Below are positions 7,122 to 17,146 of a DNA stretch of 64,000 nucleotides, one piece after another. The notes beneath the pieces are model-generated. The model had not been told where the DNA came from. It was given only the letters and a program-made list of their open reading frames with translations, and did not search any database. Source of the stretch: an uncultured Porphyromonadaceae bacterium (GTDB taxonomy: Bacteria > Bacteroidota > Bacteroidia > Bacteroidales > Muribaculaceae); assembly GCA_947643165.1 (NCBI GenBank), contig CANRVB010000007.1, forward strand, positions 1-64,000. The letters run 5' to 3'. The first letter of the stretch is position 1. Each line of letters starts with the position of its first letter. The position numbers and the translations under genes were made by a program.

Positions 7122-10076
7122 ATGTCGAAGATCACAAGAACAATAGCGTTGCTGACGTTTGCGGCAATCAGTGTACTTTCGGTGTCGGGCGCCGATCTCA
7201 AGCACTTCATTCTTCGCAGTGCCATATATGAGACAGGCTACCAACCGTTGGACAGCGTTGAAGTAAACCTGATGAAAAACGACACCACGGCTGTCGATTT
7301 CAAGCTGCTGACAGGCGACAACGAGAGCCGTATACTGACAGACAACAATCTGCGTATGATGGTGAACAGCGGCATCGGCGATTACTGTCTGACGCTCTAC
7401 AAGGAAGGATATGAGATACTGGTGAAGCGATTCACCATAGCCTCGGTGAGCGAAGATGTGAAATATCTGCCTGCCCTTGTGTTGGAAAAGGAACGCCACC
7501 AGCAGCTGGAGGAAGTCACTGTGCAGGCCACAAGGATCAAGATGGTGATGAAAGGCGACACGATCGTATATGATGCCGCAGCCTTCAAGCTGTCGGAAGG
7601 ATCGATGCTCGACGTGCTGGTGCGCCAGCTCCCCGGAGCCACACTCTCGCCCGACGGAGTGATAGAGGTGAACGGCCGCAAGATCAACGAGCTGCTGCTC
7701 AACGGCAAAGACTTTTTCAAAGGCGACCCGAAAGTAGCGCTGCAAAACCTTCCCGCCTATACCGTGAAAAACCTTAAGGTATATGACAAGGCGGGTAAAG
7801 ATGATTATCTGACCCACACCACCGCCCGGCTCGACCGCCGTGAGGAGGAGGAGAACCTGGTGATGGATGTTGTGCTCAAGAAGGAATACGACACAGGCTA
7901 TATGGCCAATGCCGAGGGTGGCTACGGAACAAGCGACCGCTACATGGGCCGCGCGTTCGGGCTGGGATATACCGACAGGTTCAGGCTGGCAGCCTTTGTC
8001 AATGCCAACAACACCGGCGACCGTACGCAGGGCGGCACCTCAGGCCAATGGCGAGGCGCCACAGCGCAGGAAAACGGCAAGCAGGACCTGCTGATGACCG
8101 GAGTCGACTACAGTTACAGCAACCCTGAGAAGATACTCGCCACCGGAAATGTGACATACACCGGCCTGACCGACCATAACAACGACCTGACCGCAACCAC
8201 CCGGTTCTTCCAGACCGGCGACATATACGGACGCAGCTCATCGAAACGCCGTGACCGCACCCGGACACTTAACACGACGCACTCTTTCGAACTGATGACC
8301 CCTAACATATATTATTCGATCAATCCGGAATTCGGCTGGAGCAGAATAGACCGTAAGGGCGACAACCGCTCGGCGACATTCACCGAGGCACCCTCGGAGA
8401 GCTTCCGGGGCGAAGCGCTCGACTCTATATTCAGCTCGCGGTCGTCGGCCGCCTTCACCCGCCACATGCTTACAAGACTGCGGGAAATGTCGGCCAGTGA
8501 TGAGGTCCGCACCAACGGATCGCTGAAAGGCTATATGACCATACGCCCGCGCACATGGAAAGGAATGCTCATAGTGAATGCCTCGGGACGCTTCACTCAT
8601 ACTGGAGCTGACAGCCGCAAATACTATGAACAAGCTTATGGACCGGCAAGCAGCTCGACGGACGCCCCGGTAAATGAGGACCGCTTCAACACTCTTCAGT
8701 CGAACACACGCAGTGCGGCCGCAAACGTGACCTACAGTCAATCGTTCAGGAAATTCTCCGACACAAGGAGCAAGAACCTGACCGTCCAGGCTCAGACAGG
8801 CTACAGCCACAATCATGAGGATAAAGACAACCGGCTGTTCAGCGCTGATCAGCTGCCCGACCCGCTCACTCCCCCTTCGGCTTCGATGGGAGCCGGCCTG
8901 ATGCCCGACCCGGCCAACTCGCCATACACATACCAGAACACCAACAGCCTGACAGGTTACGCATCACTCAACTTCATCAACGAGCCCACGGCGCCCAAAG
9001 ACTCGGCCATGAACCCGACAGTATATATGATGGCATCGCTGAGATATGGACACGATCACCAGAACTACCGTTACACGAAGATGGGATATGTGGATCAGTT
9101 CATGACCCGCAACACCGACTTCCTGTCGCCCGCCATAAGAATCGGATTCAATTCTTCTAACAAAGTCCGCAACATATATACTACCCTCTACTGGTCGCAG
9201 AGCAGATCGGCTCCCGACTTTGCTATGCTCGTCAACACATCCGACTCATCGGATCCGCTCAACATTTATACCGGCAATCCGGACGGGCTGAAGAACTCCA
9301 CCTCCAACAATTTCATTCTGTCGTGGACCAGGACAAGCCGGTCGGCATCTAACAGCAGGACCGGAGCAGATGTATCGTGGAACGTGCGGACCAACTCGGC
9401 GGCCTACGCGCAACGCTATAATCCGGCGACAGGTGTGACTACATATACTCCCGAGAACATATCGGGCAACTGGCAGACAACCGGCAACATCTGGTCATCG
9501 CGCAGTTTCGGACGGCAGCGCAACCTCACCGTCAATGTGAGCATGATGGCGACAATAAAAAACTCGGCCGACTATGTCGCGGCCGACGGCAAGCCGGTGC
9601 GCAGCTCCGTACTGACACAGAGCTATTGGCCAAATGTGTCGGTCGATTACACCACCCGCTCCGGGTCGACGCTGACCGTAGGTATGAGAACCACAATAGC
9701 GTCGCAGCATGCCGCACGCGAGGGTTTCAACAACATGACCTGGTATGAATACTGGCCATATCTGCGCGCTTTCATAAAGCTGCCGGAGTCGTTCGACCTC
9801 AACACCCAGCTCAATCCATACTTCAGACGTGGCTACACGGATCAGTCGATGAACACATCGGAAGTGGTGTGGAACGCTACTCTCACAAAAACGTTCACAC
9901 GTCCGGCAATCACTCTCAAGCTCACCGCCTACGACATACTCGGATCATCCAAGCATGTATATGGCGCTGTGAACGCGCAGGGCCGCACCGAAACCTGGCG
10001 CTATACACTGCCACGCTATGTCATGCTGTCGGCAGTCTACCGGCTCGACATGAAACCCCGGAGCAAGCGCAACTGA
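7122..10076 (+). CDS. TonB-receptor-like outer membrane beta-barrel protein
   Basis: The 984-residue protein begins with a signal peptide (hydrophobic core IALLTFAAISVLSVSGA). A carboxypeptidase-regulatory-like beta domain covers roughly residues 25-125. A plug-like segment follows, with EEVTVQATRIKMVMKGDTI and a NGRKINELLLNGKDFF stretch. The rest is a long series of alternating aromatic and polar strands typical of the large Bacteroidetes outer-membrane barrel family (OMP_b-brl_3 type). It has its own promoter and no SusD partner, so it is not a SusC glycan importer. Its ligand is unknown. Such orphan barrels are thought to move peptides, metals or lipids. The ATG at 7122 was chosen because it begins the signal peptide. 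Confidence 0.82.
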   Translation: MSKITRTIALLTFAAISVLSVSGADLKHFILRSAIYETGYQPLDSVEVNLMKNDTTAVDFKLLTGDNESRILTDNNLRMMVNSGIGDYCLTLYKEGYEILVKRFTIASVSEDVKYLPALVLEKERHQQLEEVTVQATRIKMVMKGDTIVYDAAAFKLSEGSMLDVLVRQLPGATLSPDGVIEVNGRKINELLLNGKDFFKGDPKVALQNLPAYTVKNLKVYDKAGKDDYLTHTTARLDRREEEENLVMDVVLKKEYDTGYMANAEGGYGTSDRYMGRAFGLGYTDRFRLAAFVNANNTGDRTQGGTSGQWRGATAQENGKQDLLMTGVDYSYSNPEKILATGNVTYTGLTDHNNDLTATTRFFQTGDIYGRSSSKRRDRTRTLNTTHSFELMTPNIYYSINPEFGWSRIDRKGDNRSATFTEAPSESFRGEALDSIFSSRSSAAFTRHMLTRLREMSASDEVRTNGSLKGYMTIRPRTWKGMLIVNASGRFTHTGADSRKYYEQAYGPASSSTDAPVNEDRFNTLQSNTRSAAANVTYSQSFRKFSDTRSKNLTVQAQTGYSHNHEDKDNRLFSADQLPDPLTPPSASMGAGLMPDPANSPYTYQNTNSLTGYASLNFINEPTAPKDSAMNPTVYMMASLRYGHDHQNYRYTKMGYVDQFMTRNTDFLSPAIRIGFNSSNKVRNIYTTLYWSQSRSAPDFAMLVNTSDSSDPLNIYTGNPDGLKNSTSNNFILSWTRTSRSASNSRTGADVSWNVRTNSAAYAQRYNPATGVTTYTPENISGNWQTTGNIWSSRSFGRQRNLTVNVSMMATIKNSADYVAADGKPVRSSVLTQSYWPNVSVDYTTRSGSTLTVGMRTTIASQHAAREGFNNMTWYEYWPYLRAFIKLPESFDLNTQLNPYFRRGYTDQSMNTSEVVWNATLTKTFTRPAITLKLTAYDILGSSKHVYGAVNAQGRTETWRYTLPRYVMLSAVYRLDMKPRSKRN

Positions 10077-10163
10077 CCGCAAAGCCCGGGCCAAACAGCG
10101 GGTTGAGGTGATTGATATGGCCGATTTTTATTGAATAAGGATGAGTTTGTCATATTAAATGCC

Positions 10164-10171
10164 TAATTTTG
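10164..10171 (+). promoter_or_regulatory. -7 element upstream of the S9 peptidase
   Basis: TAATTTTG matches TAnnTTTG. A TTTG at 10146-10149 is only 14 bases upstream, too close for the usual spacer, so the -33 part is uncertain. Confidence 0.45.
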
Positions 10172-10227
10172 TAAAGAATTATGCGTTTAGCAACCAAATC
10201 CATCATCAATCTATCATAACCTTGCAA

Positions 10228-12690
10228 ATGAAAAGACTCCTAACAGCTGCAGCCGGCCTGTGTATGCTCTCGGCGGTAGCCTTGGCAGTGGGTCAGGGCG
10301 AAAACACGGCCAACCGTTATGAACTGGCCGAGCGTTTTGCCGGAAGCAAACTGCCCAACATGCTCTTCTCTACCTCTGTAGACCCGCACTGGTTTAAATC
10401 GGGCGACAAGTTCTGGTATAACTACAAGACCAGCGCCGGTACGCGTTGGTATGTTGTCGATCCGGCCACACGCCGCAAGACCGAGCTGTTCGACCACGAC
10501 AAAATGGCCTCGCAGATCACCGAGATCACCAAAGATCCCTATATAGCAGCCAACCTCCCCATACGCAATCTGGATGTTGACGCCGACGGCCACACATTCA
10601 CATTTGAGGTTGTGTCGAGCCAGGATGCAAAACCCAAGAAAGTTGAAGGCACAGACTCGATCGACGCAAAGAAAAAGCCCAAACGTGGCGAGAAAGAAGT
10701 GTTCTACTTCAGCTACGACATGAACAACGGCAAGCTCACCCACCTCAAAGATAAGGAAAAGGAGACCAAACAGCTTCACTGGGCATCTGTATCGCCCGAC
10801 GGCAAGACTGTGGTATATGCCAAGGACCTGAACCTCTATCGCATGAGCCGTGAGGACTATGAGAAGCTGAAAAAAGATGAGAACGATACTACCGTCGTCG
10901 ACATACAGATAACCACCGACGGCGTGAAGGACTTCGGCTTCGGACAAGGCTACAGCTACCTCAACACCGACACCATCTGCAACGGCAAGCGCAAGGGCGT
11001 TTACGGCGTATGGTCGCCCGACTCACGCTATTTCGCCACCACCGTCACCGACAGCCGCGACGTGAAGGAGCTCTGGGTGATCAACTCTATAGCCGAACCC
11101 CGTCCCACCCTCGAGACATACAAGTATCAGATGCCGGGCGAGATGAATGCTCCCATAGAGCATCTCTATGTGTTCGACATGAACGACAACTCCCGCAAGG
11201 AGGTGAACACATCCAAGTTCAAGCACCAGACCATCGGCATAGCCTACCGTCCCCGCCAGCAGAAGCAGCGCCACATGTACGACCAGCCTGCCGTATGGCT
11301 CGGTGATGACAACCGCTTCTTTGTGACACGCTCAAGCCGCGACCTCCACAGAATAGACATCTGCTCATACACCATCGGCCAGGACACTCTCGTGCCGCTG
11401 ATCGAGGAGCGCATGAACACTTACCAGGAAGTACGTCCGCTCGCAGCCGTCAACAATGGCAAGGAACTCATACAGTGGAGCGAACGTGACGGCTGGGCAC
11501 ATCTCTATCTCTATGACGACAAGGGCAACCTGAAGCGCAAGCTCACCGACGGCCCGTGGCACGTCCATCAGATACTCAATGTTGACCAGACCGGCCGCAA
11601 GGTATATTTCACCGGCATGGGCCGCGAGAAGGGCGAGAACCCCTACTATCAGCACATGTATAGCGTGAGCCTTGACGGAGGACCCGTCAAGTTGCTCGAC
11701 AAGGGCGATTCGTTCCACAGCCCCATCATGGACGACAACGCCCACTACTTCGTTGACAACTTCTCGCGTGTGGATACCATCCCCGAGACCGTTGTGTATG
11801 ATGCCGCCGGCAACAAGATCATGAGCCTCGAGCGTTCAGACTTCAGCCAGCTCCTGGCCAACGGCTACAAATTCCCGGAAGTATTCACTGTCAAGGCCGC
11901 CGACGGCGTGACAGACCTTTACGGCGTCATGTACAAACCCTTCGACTTCGATCCGGAGAAGAGCTATCCCATCATCGACTACGTATATCCCGGCCCGCAG
12001 GTAGAAGCCACCAACTACCCCTTCACACGCATGAGCGTGCGCACCGACCGCCTCGCACAGGCTGGCTTCATAGTTGTGACCGTGGGCAACCGCGGTGGTC
12101 ATCCGAACCGCTCGAAATGGTATCACAACTACGGCTACGGCAACATGCGCGACTATGGTCTGGCCGACCAGAAGGCTGCCATCGAACAGCTCGCCGCCCG
12201 TCATAAGTATATCGACGTGAACCGTGTCGGCATCCACGGCCATTCAGGTGGCGGATTCATGTCGACAGCTGCCATACTCACTTACCCCGACTTCTTCAAG
12301 GTAGCTGTATCGTGCGCAGGCAACCACGACAACCGCATCTACAACCGCTGGTGGAGCGAGACTCACCACGGCGTGAAAGAAGTTGTAAGCGAGAAGGGCG
12401 ACACCACATTCATGTACCAGATCAAGACCAACCCCGAGATTGCATACAACCTGAAAGGTCATCTGATGCTTGTGCACGGCGACCTCGACAACAATGTGCA
12501 TCCCGGCAACTCGATCCGCGTGGCTAATGCACTGATCAACGCCAACAAACGCTTTGACTTCCTCCTGCTGCCGACACAGCGCCATAGCTTCGGCAACATG
12601 GACGAATATTTCTACTGGCGTATGGTCGACTATTTCACTGATTATCTGATAGATGGCCGTCAGACCCAGGTAGACATACCGAGACGCTGA
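10228..12690 (+). CDS. S9 family dipeptidyl peptidase (DPP IV type), exported
   Basis: The 820-residue serine exopeptidase should release dipeptides from peptide N-termini in the periplasm or at the cell surface. A signal peptide starts at MKRLLTAAAGLCMLS. An eight-bladed-propeller region of the DPP IV N-terminal type follows, then an alpha/beta hydrolase domain from about residue 560. The catalytic triad is visible: serine in GHSGGG (residue 673), aspartate in HGDLDNNVHP (about 754) and histidine in RHSFG (about 786). Length fits the bacterial DPP IV/prolyl tripeptidyl peptidase group. The ATG at 10228 was preferred because it begins the signal peptide. A strong terminator follows the gene, so it is transcribed alone. 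Whether it prefers proline or alanine at P1 cannot be read. Confidence 0.93.
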   Translation: MKRLLTAAAGLCMLSAVALAVGQGENTANRYELAERFAGSKLPNMLFSTSVDPHWFKSGDKFWYNYKTSAGTRWYVVDPATRRKTELFDHDKMASQITEITKDPYIAANLPIRNLDVDADGHTFTFEVVSSQDAKPKKVEGTDSIDAKKKPKRGEKEVFYFSYDMNNGKLTHLKDKEKETKQLHWASVSPDGKTVVYAKDLNLYRMSREDYEKLKKDENDTTVVDIQITTDGVKDFGFGQGYSYLNTDTICNGKRKGVYGVWSPDSRYFATTVTDSRDVKELWVINSIAEPRPTLETYKYQMPGEMNAPIEHLYVFDMNDNSRKEVNTSKFKHQTIGIAYRPRQQKQRHMYDQPAVWLGDDNRFFVTRSSRDLHRIDICSYTIGQDTLVPLIEERMNTYQEVRPLAAVNNGKELIQWSERDGWAHLYLYDDKGNLKRKLTDGPWHVHQILNVDQTGRKVYFTGMGREKGENPYYQHMYSVSLDGGPVKLLDKGDSFHSPIMDDNAHYFVDNFSRVDTIPETVVYDAAGNKIMSLERSDFSQLLANGYKFPEVFTVKAADGVTDLYGVMYKPFDFDPEKSYPIIDYVYPGPQVEATNYPFTRMSVRTDRLAQAGFIVVTVGNRGGHPNRSKWYHNYGYGNMRDYGLADQKAAIEQLAARHKYIDVNRVGIHGHSGGGFMSTAAILTYPDFFKVAVSCAGNHDNRIYNRWWSETHHGVKEVVSEKGDTTFMYQIKTNPEIAYNLKGHLMLVHGDLDNNVHPGNSIRVANALINANKRFDFLLLPTQRHSFGNMDEYFYWRMVDYFTDYLIDGRQTQVDIPRR

Positions 12691-12714
12691 TTCCGATCTC
12701 TGAGATAACTTATT

Positions 12715-12752
12715 GACCGGCTGTGGATTACGACCCCACAGCCGGTCTTTTG
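12715..12752 (+). terminator. rho-independent terminator of the S9 peptidase gene
   Basis: GACCGGCTGTGG (12715-12726) pairs with CCACAGCCGGTC (12736-12747) and is followed by TTTTGTT. Confidence 0.88.
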
Positions 12753-12809
12753 TTCATGAAAATTGCGCCCGGCCCACTGTTACTGTCATTTGGCAAACAT
12801 CAAATAAAA

Positions 12810-12841
12810 TTTGTGTGTGCGCTCACTTAATTGTATCTTTG
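12810..12841 (+). promoter_or_regulatory. purB promoter
   Basis: TTTG (12810-12813), a 20-base spacer and TATCTTTG (12834-12841) form a full match to the Bacteroidetes housekeeping promoter. The leader to the ATG is about 30 bases. Confidence 0.82.
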
Positions 12842-12873
12842 TCAGACAAATTAATCCAAGCAAAGAGAGATAA

Positions 12874-14217
12874 ATGGAGCTGACCCAACTTACAGCAATT
12901 TCACCGGTTGACGGCCGCTATCGCGGCAAGTGTGAACACCTTGACGCCTATTTTTCAGAGTGGGCATTGATAAGGTATAGGGTGAGAGTGGAGGTGGAAT
13001 ATTTTATCGCGCTGAGCGAGCTTCCTCTACCGGCCCTGACCTCAGTCAGCGCAGAAGCGAAGAGCAAGTTGCGCGAGATATATGAGAACTTCAGCATAGC
13101 TGATGCTCAGGAGGTTAAGGAGATTGAATCAGTAACAAACCATGACGTTAAAGCGGTAGAATACTTCATAAAGCGCAGAATGGACTCACTCGGCCTCGGA
13201 AAGGAGAAAGAGTACATCCATTTCGGTCTGACGTCGCAGGATATCAATAATACAGCCATGCCAATGGCTCTGAATGAGTCACTTACGCGCGAGATCGTTC
13301 CAGCGCTTGAAGAGCTGACCGCAACCCTCGAGGCCAGAGCCGACGAATGGCAGGATATTCCGATGCTTGCAAAGACCCACGGACAGCCAGCGAGTCCGAC
13401 CCGTCTTGGCAAGGAGATCAGAGTGTTCAGCTATCGCTTACGCACTCAGATAGAGAGCCTTAAGAAACTTCCGGTGAGCGGCAAGTTTGGCGGCGCCACC
13501 GGCAATTTCAACGCGCATCTGGCCGCATTCCCCGAGATAGACTGGCGGAAATTCGCCAACAAATTCCTTCCGGAACGTCTTGGCATAGATAGGGAGGAGT
13601 GGACTACCCAGATATCGAATTACGATAACTTTGCCGCTATCTTCCAGGCTCTGGAGCGTATCAACACAATCATGATCGATCTGGACCGTGACATATGGCA
13701 GTATATATCAATGGATTACTTCAAGCAGAAGATCAAGGCAGGCGAGGTAGGCTCGTCGGCTATGCCGCACAAGGTAAATCCGATCGACTTCGAGAATTCG
13801 GAGGGCAACCTCGGTATAGCTAACGCAATCCTGGCACATCTGGCAGGCAAGCTGCCGATAAGCCGTCTGCAGCGCGACCTGACGGACTCCACCGTACTGA
13901 GAAACGTAGGCGTGCCTCTGAGCCATATCCTGATAGCCGTGGCATCGACCATGAAGGGTCTCGGCAAGCTGATACTGCATGAGGAGAGCATCAAGGCTGA
14001 TCTTGACAGAATGTGGAGTGTAGTTGCCGAGGGTATACAGACCATACTCCGCAGAGAGGAGTATCCGAATCCGTATGAGGCGCTGAAGCAGCTGACACGC
14101 GTCAACACAGGAGTCACAGCAGAGAGCATCTCGACATTCATAGACGGACTGGAAGTGAGCGACAGCGTCAAGGCTGAGCTTCACGCACTGACCCCGTCAA
14201 CCTATACAGGATACTAA
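12874..14217 (+). CDS. purB: adenylosuccinate lyase
   Basis: The 447-residue cytosolic enzyme cleaves fumarate from SAICAR and from adenylosuccinate in purine synthesis. It belongs to the fumarase/aspartase superfamily. The signature GSSAMPHKVNP lies near residue 293, with the mobile catalytic serine in GSS. KTHGQPASPTRLGKE and FGLTSQDINNTAMP are also in place. Full length compared with the E. coli-type enzyme (about 456). It has its own promoter. An inverted repeat follows the stop. Confidence 0.97.
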   Translation: MELTQLTAISPVDGRYRGKCEHLDAYFSEWALIRYRVRVEVEYFIALSELPLPALTSVSAEAKSKLREIYENFSIADAQEVKEIESVTNHDVKAVEYFIKRRMDSLGLGKEKEYIHFGLTSQDINNTAMPMALNESLTREIVPALEELTATLEARADEWQDIPMLAKTHGQPASPTRLGKEIRVFSYRLRTQIESLKKLPVSGKFGGATGNFNAHLAAFPEIDWRKFANKFLPERLGIDREEWTTQISNYDNFAAIFQALERINTIMIDLDRDIWQYISMDYFKQKIKAGEVGSSAMPHKVNPIDFENSEGNLGIANAILAHLAGKLPISRLQRDLTDSTVLRNVGVPLSHILIAVASTMKGLGKLILHEESIKADLDRMWSVVAEGIQTILRREEYPNPYEALKQLTRVNTGVTAESISTFIDGLEVSDSVKAELHALTPSTYTGY

Positions 14218-14238
14218 AATCCGACGGACAAGGGACCG

Positions 14239-14270
14239 CATGGAGCCTTAATGACAGACAGGGCTCCATG
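14239..14270 (+). repeat. inverted repeat after purB
   Basis: CATGGAGCC (14239-14247) and GGCTCCATG (14262-14270) form a 9-bp stem with a 14-base loop. No T run follows, so it is a weak or non-standard terminator at best. Confidence 0.45.
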
Positions 14271-14333
14271 CACCGGCCCCTATCCCACAGACTTCCACAA
14301 ATATCTCATCCTTAAATCTCAGTGAAAACAAAA

Positions 14334-17078
14334 ATGGTGAAAAAAAGCGTACTGATAGCAGGAAGCCTTGCGGTAATGGCGAGCTACATGACAGCAGCCA
14401 CACCGGCTAATCCGGATCCGATCCCACAGCAACAGCGGGAAAGCAGCATAACCGATGTCAGTGAAACGACTGTGAAAGTGAAGCCGGCTGACGGCCGATA
14501 TGTTGCCGGCGAAGTGATTGCAGCCGATCAGGCCGCCTCATGGGTGAGCAAGACGGAACCCAAGGTGATAATAACATCGGCCGATGGCGGCAATAATCTG
14601 TATACGCCTGCCGAGACCGGCTTTGTGATGAACGGAGGAAAAGGTCAAGGCAACGAATTTGTGATAGAGAGCGGCGCCCCTGGCTGGAGAGTCAAGGGAT
14701 TCAGCTTCAAATTCAAGAGCTACGGCAACCAGAAGGTGACAGTGGCCGCAGGCAAGAGCAAGAAGAAGAGCAAGAGCCAGTCACAGACATTCGAGGGCAC
14801 AGGCAACCGCATGAGTGTGTCAGGAGCCAACGGACGAGCCGAGATAACCGACCTTCAGGTAGTGATGGAGCGCGACGGCCAGACAACAGCGTCGCTACCC
14901 AAAGGGAGCGTGCAGCTTCAGACAGCCACTATAGCCGACAGCGCATTCACGGCTACAACTCCGTGGTACACAATGCAGATAGGCAATAACCACTTCTACA
15001 TAAAGTATAACGGGTGGGAGTATATGACTCCGGACTCGAGGATAACGACACTTACGGACGCCGACCTATGGACGTTCACCGGGGACGCTGAGAACGGCTA
15101 TACGATATACAACCGAAGAACTGGAACCAAACGTATGCTCGCGGCACCGAAGGAAATGAAGGGCACCACGGGCTCGGAGAGCTATCCGGTGATGAAGAAA
15201 CCGGGCGACGAGGCCTACAACTACAAGTGGGACGTGACAGTATCGGAGGATCTGGACGTTCCGGCAGTCTACATATCGGAACACGGTGAGCCAAGCATGA
15301 AGATAAACAACCGTGACGGACGCCTGGCGTTCTGGACGGGCGGTGCTGACGCCAACTCATCGGTACAACTGCTTGTGAGCGAGGTCATGATGGAGATGAA
15401 CATGTCGACAGGCAAAATAACCGGCCGAAGCGGCAGCAGCGCCAAGGAATGGGTGAGCAACAGCACGGATCCGGAGCTGATCTTCGGAAGCGACACGGGC
15501 GAATTAGGCCGTTCGGACGATAACATAACGATATACGGCAATCCCGGCACGACATATACGTTCCGTCTGGAAGGGGTCCGCAAGGATATGGAAGTAAGGC
15601 GCGTAGAGTTTGACGTGACCTATGAGGGCGGCTACAATGATGTGAGGATAACCACGGGAGGCAACACGTATAAGTGCGGCCTGACGCGTCATGTGACAGC
15701 CAACTTCAAGGACGGAGAGGCGAGCATAACGATAAGCGGGCATGTGGAGTCACGCCGTCCGATAATACTGAGCAACGTGAAGGTATACTCGTGGTATGTG
15801 GCACCTGATCTACTTGGCCATGAGGTCATGACCAGCGGGACGGAGGACATACCGTACAGAATACCTGCAATAGCCACAGTCGGCGCAGGCCCACACAAGG
15901 GTCGCCTGATAGCTGTAGCCGACTACCGCTATACCCGCGGAGACATAGGCATAGGCAAGGGCGCGATAGACCTGAGGGTGTCGTACAGCGATGACAACGG
16001 CAAGACATGGAGCGAACCGAGGCCAATGATGGACAAGCGAGGCAGGACAGTGTCGCGCGGCAATGCCGAGGACGGGACATTTGACAACGCCTACGGCGAT
16101 CCGGCGATCATAGCTGACCGTGAGAGCGGGCGTGTCCTGATAATGAGCTGTGCCGGTTCGGCGGGCTTCTGGGGCGGCCGGCGCGACAAGCCACAGGAGG
16201 TGGCCCAATGGTGGAGCGAAGACGGAGGCGAGACATGGACCCGCGCCCACAATGCCACAGAGGATATCTACAAGCTGTTTGACGGCACAACTCCGTGGGG
16301 CTATATAGACAGCATGTTCTTCGGATCGGGCAGAATAATGCAGAGCCGCTACGTGAAGAAGGGAGACACATACAGGCTGTATGCCGTTTTGAGCGGCTAC
16401 ATAGCCGAGGTAGGGGCAGACCCGAAGAACTGGGTACTCTACAGCGATGATTTCGGCAAGACATGGTCGATACTGGGTGATCCGATGGATCCTCCTGTAG
16501 CAACAAAGGCCGATGAACCGAAGGCAGAAGAACTGCCCGACGGCAGCGTGCTTCTGGCCGGACGCGGATTCAGAGGCGGCCGCAACTACAACATCTACAC
16601 GTATGAGTCGCCCGAGGAGGCCACCGGCAAGTGGGGAACAGTGTTCAATACCCAACTGAACAACCCGAACCTGATAAACGCGTGCAACGGCGAGATACTG
16701 ATACTGCCAGTAAAGAACACTACAACAGGCCAGGAGGCGTATATGGCCATCCAGACGTATCCTTTCGGTCCGGGACGCAAGAATGTAGGCCTGAGCTGGA
16801 AGATACTCGACGAAAAGAAGGATTTCGCTGATCCGGAGTCGTTCGGATCGGACTGGGAGGGAAGATACCAGCTGTCGGAACTTGAGTCGTGCTACACGAC
16901 TCTAACGCTGCAGAAGGACAACACGATAGGTTTTCTGTATGAGGAAGACCGCTACGGATGTCCCGGCGGCTACTGCATAGTGTATCAAAATCTGTCGGTA
17001 GATGATCTGACAGATGGCAAATGGACCGCAACAACCGATAATGACAACAAAATAGCAAAGGCTGTATCGGGACGATAA
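14334..17078 (+). CDS. secreted exo-alpha-sialidase (GH33)
   Basis: The 914-residue protein should release terminal sialic acid from host glycans. A signal peptide (VKKSVLIAGSLAVMASYM) is followed by about 450 residues of accessory beta domains; around residues 200-345 a ricin-like or carbohydrate-binding region is suggested by WYTMQIGNNHFYIKY and NRRTGTKRML. The C-terminal six-bladed propeller begins with the arginine-triad motif YRIPAIA (R509). Three Asp boxes follow: SYSDDNGKTW (about 550), WSEDGGETWT (about 626) and YSDDFGKTW (about 702). The catalytic acid region DYRYTRGDIG and the late tyrosine in the CIVYQNLS segment are present. The ATG at 14334 was chosen; a GTG four codons earlier is possible. 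It is isolated from the 42-48 kb glycosidases, and a terminator ends the transcript. Confidence 0.9.
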   Translation: MVKKSVLIAGSLAVMASYMTAATPANPDPIPQQQRESSITDVSETTVKVKPADGRYVAGEVIAADQAASWVSKTEPKVIITSADGGNNLYTPAETGFVMNGGKGQGNEFVIESGAPGWRVKGFSFKFKSYGNQKVTVAAGKSKKKSKSQSQTFEGTGNRMSVSGANGRAEITDLQVVMERDGQTTASLPKGSVQLQTATIADSAFTATTPWYTMQIGNNHFYIKYNGWEYMTPDSRITTLTDADLWTFTGDAENGYTIYNRRTGTKRMLAAPKEMKGTTGSESYPVMKKPGDEAYNYKWDVTVSEDLDVPAVYISEHGEPSMKINNRDGRLAFWTGGADANSSVQLLVSEVMMEMNMSTGKITGRSGSSAKEWVSNSTDPELIFGSDTGELGRSDDNITIYGNPGTTYTFRLEGVRKDMEVRRVEFDVTYEGGYNDVRITTGGNTYKCGLTRHVTANFKDGEASITISGHVESRRPIILSNVKVYSWYVAPDLLGHEVMTSGTEDIPYRIPAIATVGAGPHKGRLIAVADYRYTRGDIGIGKGAIDLRVSYSDDNGKTWSEPRPMMDKRGRTVSRGNAEDGTFDNAYGDPAIIADRESGRVLIMSCAGSAGFWGGRRDKPQEVAQWWSEDGGETWTRAHNATEDIYKLFDGTTPWGYIDSMFFGSGRIMQSRYVKKGDTYRLYAVLSGYIAEVGADPKNWVLYSDDFGKTWSILGDPMDPPVATKADEPKAEELPDGSVLLAGRGFRGGRNYNIYTYESPEEATGKWGTVFNTQLNNPNLINACNGEILILPVKNTTTGQEAYMAIQTYPFGPGRKNVGLSWKILDEKKDFADPESFGSDWEGRYQLSELESCYTTLTLQKDNTIGFLYEEDRYGCPGGYCIVYQNLSVDDLTDGKWTATTDNDNKIAKAVSGR

Positions 17079-17099
17079 TAAGCTGAGACATAAAAGGAT

Positions 17100-17146
17100 A
17101 GAATCCGGAGAGTGTGACTATGGCCACATTCTCCGGATTCTTTTTT
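17100..17146 (+). terminator. rho-independent terminator of the sialidase gene
   Basis: AGAATCCGGAGA (17100-17111) pairs perfectly with TCTCCGGATTCT (17130-17141) and runs into six T residues (17141-17146). Confidence 0.88.

Noticed and set aside
14239-14270. purB rho-independent terminator
   Set aside because: The stem is good but no T run follows on either strand; it is kept only as an inverted repeat.
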